Of a DNA stretch of 32,437 bases, positions 6,885 to 13,104 are shown piece by piece. How positions within the stretch are numbered: the stretch's first letter is position 1; the number at the start of each line of letters is the position of its first letter. Source of the DNA: Acidobacteriota bacterium (GTDB lineage Bacteria > Acidobacteriota > Vicinamibacteria > Vicinamibacterales > SCN-69-37); assembly GCA_009694745.1 (NCBI GenBank), contig SHUF01000029.1, positions 1-32,437 of the forward strand, in the 5' to 3' direction. Both the position numbers and the translations under genes were made by a program. The notes under the pieces were generated by a model, which was given only the letters and a program-made list of their open reading frames with translations, was not told the origin of the DNA and did not search any database.

Positions 6885-7572
6885 CGTAATGGCGAAATGT
6901 CACAAATCTCCGAAATGGCGAAGTGTCTGCAATGGGTGAGTTCCTGAATTGGCGAATGGTCACCCATTCAGCGAATGGCTGAATGTCTCACCCTACTTAG
7001 TGCGACCTGGTTCCCTCTCTGGGAAGTAGCGCTCTCGAGTTGTTGCGCGAGCTCGGCCAAAGATATTCCTGAGTTCAGTGGCTTCCTGCAGAGCGCGCTC
7101 GATTGGCCCCCTCAGCCTCGCGTCGCGGTTCGTTGCCTTAAGCTGCGCCAGCCAGTGTGCGCTTTCATCAGCCTCCTCGTGAACGATTTGGAGCTTCGCC
7201 GCGAATTCCCTGGTTGAACGAGCGCGGCCTGCCGACCGGTGGTTCGCGGCTACGCTGCCCGCCGCGCGGTTCAGTTGATCACAAGCCGGCCGCAGTTCCG
7301 GTTGCACCCGGACTCTGCGCACGATGTCCACGAGATCAATTGCGAACCGGCTGCTACGTGTCTCAAGCGCATCGATGCGGGCACGATCGGTCATGCCCCT
7401 CTGGCTGAGCAAGCGGCATGCCAGGCTGTTTCAGCAGGAAGTCAGGCCCTCGCAGGAGCGATAGTTGCAGTTTCTTCAATGACCGCTAAGTTGGCGGAAG
7501 CAGAATCTGCCAGACATTCACCCATTGCAGACATTTCGCCATTTCGGAGATTTGTGCCATTTCGCAATTACG
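6885..7572. mobile_element. 688-bp inverted-repeat element A2 carrying a four-helix-bundle gene
   Basis: The 55-base left end (6885-6939) and right end (7518-7572) are inverted copies that differ at only three positions. They contain the type A words (CACAAATCTCCGAAATGGCG, TGTCTGCAATGGGTGA). Between them lies one gene, read on the minus strand. The element begins 10 bp after the malonyltransferase stop and ends 9 bp before the DUF4097 stop, so it sits neatly in a convergent gap. Flanking direct repeats were not found by eye. The layout equals that of 23S rRNA intervening sequences: complementary arms with an S23-type ORF in the loop. Mobility is inferred. Confidence 0.6.
6993..7394 (-). CDS. 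Four helix bundle protein (23S rRNA IVS / bAvd-like family)
   Basis: A 133-residue helical protein recognised by its family signature: RFAIDLVDIVRRVR, CDQLNRAAGSVAANHRSAGR, STREFAAKLQIVHEEADESAHWL and a C-terminal helix ALQEATELRNIF. The family was first seen as the ORF inside 23S rRNA intervening sequences. It also includes the accessory protein of diversity-generating retroelements, which binds nucleic acid as a basic pentamer barrel. No reverse transcriptase is nearby. Start ATG 7394 is chosen because GAGGGG lies just upstream; a TTG at 7412 would add six residues. The gene lies wholly between the 55-base inverted repeats of element A2, which no other gene here has. Its cellular role is unknown. 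Confidence 0.85.
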   Translation of the reverse strand: MTDRARIDALETRSSRFAIDLVDIVRRVRVQPELRPACDQLNRAAGSVAANHRSAGRARSTREFAAKLQIVHEEADESAHWLAQLKATNRDARLRGPIERALQEATELRNIFGRARATTRERYFPEREPGRTK

Positions 7573-7581
7573 AGCCGGCTG

Positions 7582-8376
7582 TCAGCGACCCCTGACAGTG
7601 ATTGCGCCATTCGTGGTCTCCAGCCGGATCCGAGCGCCTCCCGTGCCCATGCGGCCGTCCAGGCGCCGGCGTGATTCTTCCGACACCTGAAGAGTCAGGT
7701 TCTCGCGGTTGATGGCGCCGTTTGAGACTCGGGCAGAGAAGTCGGCATTGGTGCTGTTCGGCAACGACACCGTGATCATGCCGTTGGTGGTTTCGGCGGC
7801 GCTGCCTTCGCCAGCGACGGCATCGAACCCGAGATCCACCACCCCGTTTGCCGTTGAGACTTTGGCGCTTTGCTTCAGCCCCGTCGCGATGACACTGCCG
7901 TTGGTGGTCTCCGCCGAGAAGTGGCCGCCGATGTTCGTGACCAGGATTTCGCCGTTGGTGCTGACCAGCGTCAACGAGGCGCCTTTCGGCATTGTGACCG
8001 TGTAATTCACGCGCCGCGACACGTTGATCGTGAACCCGCGTCCAGTGCTGTCGATGCTGACCCGGTCTGGCTTCACGTCTTCCTTCATCTCAAACAGCGC
8101 GAGCTGCTGTTTCGCGACGTCTTCGGTGCCGGCCTTGACGATGCGCTCGGCGGTGACCGTGACCGTGTCGCCATCGCCGGCCGTCACATTGATGCGGCCA
8201 TTGGTCGTGTTGATCGCCAGCTCGCCGGTCGGCGTCAATGGACAGGAGCGGGTCCACTGGTCTTTGGCTTCGACATCGGTGGACAGCTGGAGATTGCAGG
8301 CGCCGAGCGTGAGGGTGGCGGTGAACACCGCCAGGGACAGGAGGGAACGGCGCGCGTGGGCGGGTGAGTATCGCAT
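7582..8376 (-). CDS. DUF4097-type beta-repeat lipoprotein
   Basis: A 264-residue protein starting at ATG 8376. The N-terminus is a lipoprotein signal (ARRSLLSLAVFTATLTLGAC) with the lipobox LGAC and lipidated C27. The longer frame to 8493 would bury this signal. The rest is a beta-solenoid-like array of a short repeat: NTTNGRINV, VSTNGEILV, ETTNGSVIA, STANGVVDL, ETTNGMITV, VSNGAINRE and ETTNGAITV, as in the DUF4097 (putative adhesin) family. It should be anchored to a membrane facing the periplasm or outside. Function is unknown; in other bacteria the family is often linked to cell-envelope stress systems. TATCAT lies 6 nt before the start and no ribosome binding site is seen. Confidence 0.85.
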   Translation of the reverse strand: MRYSPAHARRSLLSLAVFTATLTLGACNLQLSTDVEAKDQWTRSCPLTPTGELAINTTNGRINVTAGDGDTVTVTAERIVKAGTEDVAKQQLALFEMKEDVKPDRVSIDSTGRGFTINVSRRVNYTVTMPKGASLTLVSTNGEILVTNIGGHFSAETTNGSVIATGLKQSAKVSTANGVVDLGFDAVAGEGSAAETTNGMITVSLPNSTNADFSARVSNGAINRENLTLQVSEESRRRLDGRMGTGGARIRLETTNGAITVRGR

Positions 8377-8382
8377 AGCCGG

Positions 8383-8388
8383 ATGATA
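8383..8388 (-). promoter_or_regulatory. -10 box (TATCAT) for the DUF4097 lipoprotein gene
   Basis: TATCAT on the minus strand ends 6 nt before ATG 8376, with no Shine-Dalgarno sequence between, as expected of a leaderless transcript. Confidence 0.4.
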
Positions 8389-8460
8389 CGCGCGCAGGGC
8401 GCCGCGGGTTCGCGGGCCCCTCGGGCGCTGCCGCCACTGCGCCCATTGCGCCGCTGTGTA

Positions 8461-8643
8461 GTAGCGAAATGTCTGCAATTGGGGAGTGGCCAAATGCTCG
8501 AATGTCCAAGGCCCTCAGTGAACGAATGACATTGGAGCGGCAGATTCAAGGATTGACGGCCAAGGACATTCCAACATTCTCCCTGCAATGGTTTGTCCGA
8601 CATTTCGCCATTTCGGACATTTGTGACATTTCGCCATTTCGAC
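8461..8643. repeat. Type A long hairpin, copy A3
   Basis: An imperfect inverted repeat of about 183 bp between the tryptophan dioxygenase 3' end and the DUF4097 promoter. The left arm has GCGAAATGTCTGCAAT and GAATGTCCAAGGCC. The right arm has the complements GGCCAAGGACATTC and GACATTTCGCCATTTCGG. The right arm is longer than the left and repeats its CATTTCGCCATTTCG word. No gene lies in the loop. The word set is that of A1 and of the ends of A2. Confidence 0.75.
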
Positions 8644-8651
8644 CTGGGCCG

Positions 8652-9356
8652 TCAGCGAGGGCTAGTACCCGCCTCGGTGGTAAGCACATTCCGAATGTCC
8701 CAGAGAGGTTGGAAATAGCGAACGTCGAGCCGCCGGCCCAGCACCTCCACCGGCGTACCCTGGGTGCCAATGACGTGTCCGCCAATGACGCGCTCCACCA
8801 GCTTGAGGTGAAGTGTGCGCCACATCACCAGTCGCTGGTCCCAGTCCAGCATCCGTTCCGCCAGTTCGAACAGGCCCCCGTGCTCGTCACTGAACCGGTA
8901 GATGTCGCGCAGGGTAAGGCCACGTTCGGCCACGAGTGCGTCGAAGGCGAGTGACAGGCGCGGCGAGAGGTCATGAATCTGGCGGAAGCCAGGCGAATCG
9001 AACCCACTGCCATGCCCCAGTTGTGTGCGGACCCCGTGATAGTCCCACGGCGCCAGCTGCTCCAGCATCATCGTCGCACCCTGTACCTGGTCGAGGGCGG
9101 CCACGGCACGGCGCATCAGCCGGATGGCCGGCGACAGTTGGCCCGCGTGTACGTGGGCGACCACCGTTTCGAGTTCGAAACAGGCGAGCTTCATCCACAG
9201 TTCCGATGATTGATGGATGGTCTGGAAGAGCAGTTCATCGCGGTGCGCCATCTGCGCCGGCGTCTTCTGCAGCGCCAGGAGCTCGTCGGTGCGCAAGTAC
9301 CGTTCGTAGTCGGTGGCGCCGGGGCCGGGCAGAATGGGGTCGTTGAGTCCGCTCAT
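8652..9356 (-). CDS. kynA: Tryptophan 2,3-dioxygenase
   Basis: A 234-residue cytosolic haem enzyme that opens the indole ring of L-tryptophan to N-formylkynurenine, the first step of the kynurenine pathway. Family features are visible: DYERYLRTDELLALQ, RDELLFQTIHQSSELWMKL with the distal-pocket H49, VRTQLGHGSGFDSPGF with R110 (substrate carboxylate), and WRTLHLKLVERVIG with H183 as the likely haem ligand. The protein is a little shorter than the usual 260-290 residues, and the GTGGS-type loop reads GTQGTPV here. Its ATG overlaps the stop of a small upstream ORF (ATGA), so its translation is likely coupled to that ORF. No kynureninase or formamidase gene is adjacent. Confidence 0.93.
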   Translation of the reverse strand: MSGLNDPILPGPGATDYERYLRTDELLALQKTPAQMAHRDELLFQTIHQSSELWMKLACFELETVVAHVHAGQLSPAIRLMRRAVAALDQVQGATMMLEQLAPWDYHGVRTQLGHGSGFDSPGFRQIHDLSPRLSLAFDALVAERGLTLRDIYRFSDEHGGLFELAERMLDWDQRLVMWRTLHLKLVERVIGGHVIGTQGTPVEVLGRRLDVRYFQPLWDIRNVLTTEAGTSPR

Positions 9357-9574
9357 CCGGTGAGCGTAGCAGAGGCCGGATGTTTTGCGAGAAACTCGAG
9401 CATTCGCTCGCGGTGTTCGATGCTGCGAGGGGTCGGCATCGGTCGGGCGGCACTCAGCCGGCGGTCAAACTGATCGGGGCGATCGAGGGGATCAAGTAAT
9501 GGCATCGGCCGGTTGCTCGGCCTGGTGGCCCGAAACAGAGTGATCGACACAACCTTGCCCTGAGTCTCCGTCAT
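9353..9574 (-). CDS. Small ORF translationally coupled to tryptophan dioxygenase
   Basis: A 73-residue product (MTETQGKVVSITLFRATRPS at its start) with no family I recognise. It has a short hydrophobic start, a Pro/Arg-rich middle (RPMPLLDPLDRPDQFDRR) and a helical end (RSIEHRERMLEFLAKHP). Two features support it: it ends in an ATGA overlap with the dioxygenase start, and it begins just inside the divergent region facing moxR. It may be a real small protein or a leader ORF. No strong ribosome binding site precedes it, only GGATGC directly before ATG. Confidence 0.5.
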   Translation of the reverse strand: MTETQGKVVSITLFRATRPSNRPMPLLDPLDRPDQFDRRLSAARPMPTPRSIEHRERMLEFLAKHPASATLTG

Positions 9575-9620
9575 GCATCCAGCATCTCGCGCGGGTGTGA
9601 CATGCCAGGTCACAGCCCTG

Positions 9621-9626
9621 TAAGAT
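9621..9626 (+). promoter_or_regulatory. -10 box (TAAGAT) for the moxR operon
   Basis: TAAGAT (in CTGTAAGAT) ends 8 nt before ATG 9635 and no Shine-Dalgarno sequence lies between, again suggesting a leaderless message. Confidence 0.45.
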
Positions 9627-9634
9627 GGCCGGGC

Positions 9635-10612
9635 ATGTCGCGCCAACAATTTGACGAAACGGCAGCACTGGTTAGTGCGCTGCAGCGGGAAGTGGAGCGA
9701 GTGATCATCGGGCAGCGTCAGGTGCTGCGAGAAGTCCTGATTTGCCTGCTCGCCGGTGGCCACGTACTCCTACGTGGTGTGCCGGGACTGGCCAAGACGC
9801 TGCTGATCAAGACCCTGGCGCAGGCGGTGGATCTCAAGTTCAGCCGCATCCAATTCACGCCAGACCTGATGCCCTCCGACATTCTCGGCACCGACATCAT
9901 CGAAGAGGATGTGGCTACCGGCAAACGCGAGATCCGCTTCATTCCCGGACCCATCTTCGCCAACATCATCCTGGCCGACGAGATCAATCGCACGCCGCCC
10001 AAGACGCAGGCGGCCCTGCTCGAAGCGATGCAGGAGTATCAGGTGACGATCGGCGGCGTGCGTTATCCGCTCGGGCGGCCGCTGTTTGTCCTGGCGACGC
10101 AGAACCCGATCGAGCAGGAGGGCACTCATCCGTTGCCCGAAGCCCAGCTCGACCGATTCATGTTCAACGTGGTCATCGACTATCCGGCAGCTGATGAAGA
10201 ACGACGGATTCTGGCCGAGACGACCTCAGGAGCCGCGGCGGAGATCAAGCCCGTGGCGACCGGTGCCCAGTTGGAGGCCGCTCGTACGCTCGTCCGCGAC
10301 CTGCCAGCCGCCGACAATGTGGTGTCGTACGCGCTGCGACTGGTTCGCGCCACACGGCCCGCAGATGAGAGCGCGCCTTCCGTAATACGCGAGTGGGTCA
10401 AGTGGGGCGCCGGTCCGCGAGCCGGACAGGCGCTGTTGCTCGGCGCCAAGGCGCTCGCGCTGATCGACGGCCGCAGTGTACCGGCGCCTGAAGATGTGCG
10501 CGCCATCGCGGCCCCGGTCCTGCGCCACCGCCTGCTCCTCAACTTCCAGGCTGAGGCGGACGGCATAGATACCGACACGGTTGTGTCACGGCTGCTGGAA
10601 AACGTCGGGCCG
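9635..10612 (+). CDS. MoxR-family AAA+ ATPase
   Basis: A protein of about 326 residues, a cytoplasmic AAA+ chaperone-like ATPase of the MoxR group. Walker A is GVPGLAKT at 48-55, Walker B is IILADE at 111-116, and sensor 1 is ATQNPIEQEG from 154, followed by the conserved LPEAQLDRF. The C-terminal lid holds the helix-rich segment around SVIREWVKWGAGPRAGQALLLGAKAL. MoxR proteins work with von Willebrand factor A proteins to mature or insert partner proteins, and here the next genes encode such partners. Start ATG 9635 is chosen over 9602 because of the -10 box between them. It heads a five-gene operon, although a 342-bp gap with a long hairpin separates it from the next gene. TGA is at 10613-10615. 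Confidence 0.92.
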
Positions 10613-10638
10613 TGACGCGGCAACGGCGGCGCGTCTTG

Positions 10639-10940
10639 AGAAATTGAGGGTTGAGGATTGAGCGATTGAGGATCGGGATTGCACAGATTGCTGATTCTGG
10701 ATTGACGATTGGGATTGTCGGGATGGTGGAATGGTCGGATTGCTGAATGGCGGGATTGTGCGATCGCGGGAGCGAGGGATTGAATTGATGGATTGAGGGA
10801 TTGGATTGGATTGGATTGAATTGTCCATCGCACCATCGGCTATCCCACCATCCCACCATCCCGGCAATTCCAATCGGCAATCCCACATCAGCAATTTGTC
10901 CAATCCCGATCCTCAATCGCTCAATCCTCAATCCTCAATA
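10639..10940. repeat. Type B long hairpin, copy 2, inside the moxR operon
   Basis: This fills almost all of the 342-bp gap between moxR and the DUF58 gene, in which I see no gene. The left arm (about 10641-10745) and right arm (about 10841-10940) are inverted near-copies over roughly 100 bases. The best blocks are TTGAGGATTGAGCGATTGAG (left) and its complement near the right end, GATCGGGATTG, ATTGCTGAT and CGGGATGGTGG. The centre is a tract of TTGGATTGGATTGGATTGAA near 10800-10820. All of it is made of GGATTG, GATTG and GGATGG words. As RNA it would form a very long stem. Confidence 0.87.
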
Positions 10941-10957
10941 ACGCCAAGGGTTAATAC

Positions 10958-11848
10958 ATGCCGACTGCCCAGTCTCTCTCGCCCGCACTCGTCGCTGCCG
11001 TGGACGACCTGGAGGTTGTGGCGCGGCTGATTGTCGAAGGCATGCGCAGCGGGCAGCATCGCAGTCCGTTCCACGGCTTCAGCACCGAGTTCAGTCAGTA
11101 CCGTGCGTATCGTCCCGGTGACGACCTGAAGTATCTGGACTGGAAAGTGCTGGCGCGCACCGACCGCCTGTATACCCGACAGTTTCGCCAGACCACGAAC
11201 ATGTCTGCGGTGATTTGCCTCGACAGCAGCGCGTCGATGGCCTATCCGGATACCGGTCTCTCGAAATTCCATTACGCGAAGATGATGGCCGCAGCGCTAT
11301 CGCATCTCATCGTGACCCAGGGCGACGCCGTCGGTTTGATGACGATGCAGGCGGGGAGGTTGGTGTATTTGCCCGCCCGGGGTGGGCGGGGGCACTTGCG
11401 AACGGTGCTGGCACAAATTGATCGGCTCGAGCCAGCGGGCGCGTGGGAACCACAGACGGTGATTACGCGCGCGGCCGACCTGCTGCGGCGGCGTGGGCTG
11501 GTCTGCGTGATTTCGGATTTTTACGACGCGCCCGAGGCCACACAGGTGGAACTGCGCAGGGCAAATCGACGCGGTCATGACGTGTCGCTGTTGCAGGTGG
11601 TGTCGAAACAGGAAGTGAATCTGCCGTTTGTGGGCGATCTGGACTTTGAAGACCTTGAGACAGGCGCGCGCGTGTTGCTGGATCTTCGCGCCGCTCGAGC
11701 GGCGTATCGTGATCGGATGGCGGCCTTCCTGGAAGGGTGGCGCTCGAGCGCGAAACGCGACGGATTCGACTACGCGCTGATGACGACGGATGAATCGCCG
11801 GCTGAGGCGTTGCGCGGCTACTTGCTGCGTCGCGGGGCGACGCCGTGA
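10958..11848 (+). CDS. DUF58 domain protein (vWA-like)
   Basis: A 296-residue protein of the DUF58 family, the usual partner of MoxR ATPases. The DUF58 signature spans about residues 40-76 (FSTEFSQYRAYRPGDDLKYL, then DWKVLARTDRLYTRQF). It leads into a von Willebrand factor A fold with the metal-site motif D89-S-S-A-S93 (CLDSSASM). A second vWA strand is GLVCVISDFYD. No membrane segment is obvious, so it is likely cytoplasmic or peripheral. AAGGG upstream of ATG 10958 may be the ribosome binding site. It ends in a GTGA overlap with the next gene. The exact role is unknown; by analogy it passes substrates between MoxR and the membrane vWA proteins. Confidence 0.9.
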   Translation: MPTAQSLSPALVAAVDDLEVVARLIVEGMRSGQHRSPFHGFSTEFSQYRAYRPGDDLKYLDWKVLARTDRLYTRQFRQTTNMSAVICLDSSASMAYPDTGLSKFHYAKMMAAALSHLIVTQGDAVGLMTMQAGRLVYLPARGGRGHLRTVLAQIDRLEPAGAWEPQTVITRAADLLRRRGLVCVISDFYDAPEATQVELRRANRRGHDVSLLQVVSKQEVNLPFVGDLDFEDLETGARVLLDLRAARAAYRDRMAAFLEGWRSSAKRDGFDYALMTTDESPAEALRGYLLRRGATP

Positions 11849-13104
11849 CGTGGATGGCGCCCTGGGCTTTTGCCGGACTCGTGGCCGTGGCGGCGCCGGT
11901 ACTCGTGCACTGGCTGGCGCGCCAGCAAGCCGACCGTCTGGCTTTTCCAACGCTGCGGTTCCTGGTGCGCACGCCGCCGGTGTCCGTACGGCGGCATCGA
12001 CTGCGCGATTTGCCGCTGCTGTTTGTTCGCGTACTGATCGTCGTGGCCGCGGTCGCCGCGCTTGCGCAGCCGGTGTGGGTACGGCCGGCCGCGCCTGCGG
12101 CGCGACCGGCGCGGGCGATTGTGGTGGACACCAGCGCGAGCCTCAGGCGCGCGCTGGCGGACGGGCGCGTGGGCCGGGACGTCGCGCGCGAGGCGGCGGC
12201 GGCGTTCGCCGCCAACGTCTCCGGCGGCGAGCCACCGGCGATGGTGATTCCGGCGGAGCGACTCGCGGGTGGCGTGGCGCAGGCGGCGGCGTGGCTGGCA
12301 CGCGAGGAGGCACCGCGCGAGTTGATCGTGGTGTCCGATTTCCAGACCGGCGCGCTGGTGGCGTCTGACCTGGACGCGGTGCCGCCGGATGCGGGTGTGC
12401 GCCTGGTGCCGGTGCCGGTGAGCGGGCCGGTGCCGGCCGAGCCGGCACCGGCCCGCGGGCGATTGCGGGTGGTGGCTGGGGCGCCGGGCAGCGAGGAGGC
12501 GCGGCGTGCGGCGGCGGCCGAAGCCGCCGCGAGAACAACCATCGAGGCGCCGAAAAAGACGTCGGGTGTCTTTTTGGAGGAAAAAGACACCCGACGTCTT
12601 TTTGAGGTGGCACTGGTGTCTCAGGACACGTCAATCTGGCAGGCCGTGCGAGCGTCTTCGCAACCTATTGATACCACTGGGCTTTTCGCGTGGGTATCCG
12701 ACATTCGCCGCGAACTGGACCGCGCGGGATGGCGGAAGGAAAAGACGTCGGGTGTCTTTTTCGCGAAAAAGACACCCGACGTCTTTTCCGAAACCGGCCT
12801 CGCGGTCTTCACCAACGCCGACCCAGGCAGCCTCGAGGCCGCCACCCTCATGGCGGCCATCCTGCGCGTCGTCGGGCCCACGGCGCTGACGCCCGCCGAG
12901 CGCGAGCCCGACACCCTCGCGCCTGCCACGCTCCAGGCTTGGCAGCGCGAGCCCGCGCCTCGGCCGGCGCCCGGCCGCAACAGCGGCCGCAGCGACGGCC
13001 GATGGCTCTGGGCGCTGGCGCTCGCCCTGCTGGCGCTCGAAACATGGATGCGCCGCTCGCCCCGCGCTGCAAAATCCGAGGTGGCCCATGCCGACGCCGC
13101 CTGA
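11845..13104 (+). CDS. BatA-type membrane protein with two in-frame palindrome insertions
   Basis: A 419-residue protein starting at GTG 11845, overlapping the DUF58 stop. The N-terminus is the two-helix BatA anchor: membrane segments at about 7-23 and 57-75, with the conserved APVLVHWLARQQADRLAFPT between. A vWA-like start with D95-T-S-A-S99 follows, then LIVVSDFQTGALV, and a final membrane helix lies at about 386-401. The middle is abnormal. Residues near KKTSGVFLEEKDTRRLF and KTSGVFFAKKTPDVFS are encoded by two copies of a ~51-bp palindrome (12553-12603 and 12738-12789). Both keep the frame open. The region probably lies in the periplasm. It likely belongs to a Bat-like membrane complex with MoxR and DUF58. 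Confidence 0.82.
   Translation: MTWMAPWAFAGLVAVAAPVLVHWLARQQADRLAFPTLRFLVRTPPVSVRRHRLRDLPLLFVRVLIVVAAVAALAQPVWVRPAAPAARPARAIVVDTSASLRRALADGRVGRDVAREAAAAFAANVSGGEPPAMVIPAERLAGGVAQAAAWLAREEAPRELIVVSDFQTGALVASDLDAVPPDAGVRLVPVPVSGPVPAEPAPARGRLRVVAGAPGSEEARRAAAAEAAARTTIEAPKKTSGVFLEEKDTRRLFEVALVSQDTSIWQAVRASSQPIDTTGLFAWVSDIRRELDRAGWRKEKTSGVFFAKKTPDVFSETGLAVFTNADPGSLEAATLMAAILRVVGPTALTPAEREPDTLAPATLQAWQREPAPRPAPGRNSGRSDGRWLWALALALLALETWMRRSPRAAKSEVAHADAA
12553..12603. repeat. In-frame palindromic element, copy 1
   Basis: Arms at 12553-12575 and 12581-12603 form a perfect 23-bp inverted repeat (AAAAAGACGTCGGGTGTC... and its complement) around the loop GGAGG. It is read through in the BatA-like gene as KKTSGVFLEEKDTRRLF. 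Confidence 0.95.
12738..12789. repeat. In-frame palindromic element, copy 2
   Basis: A perfect 52-bp palindrome with no spacer, centred on CG|CG at 12763/12764. Its core GACGTCGGGTGTCTTTTT is the same as copy 1, 134 bp away. Because the centre is shorter than in copy 1 (no GGAGG), the second half is read in a different frame, giving AKKTPDVFS instead of EKDTRRLF. Confidence 0.95.

Noticed and set aside
6993-7394. Diversity-generating retroelement, because of the bAvd-like protein
   Set aside because: No reverse transcriptase and no template/variable repeat pair are present in the window.
7582-8493. DUF4097 protein start at 8493
   Set aside because: The extra 39 residues are Arg-rich and would hide the lipoprotein signal; the -10 box lies inside that extension.
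5734-8643. CRISPR array made of the repeated ATTTCG/ACATTT words
   Set aside because: The units are not evenly spaced, have no unique spacers of constant length, and are arranged as mirror arms. No cas gene is present.
12553-12789. Intrinsic terminators formed by the two palindromes with T-runs
   Set aside because: They lie in the middle of a translated frame with downstream domains and genes intact. Termination during poor translation is possible, but the primary reading is an inserted palindrome.
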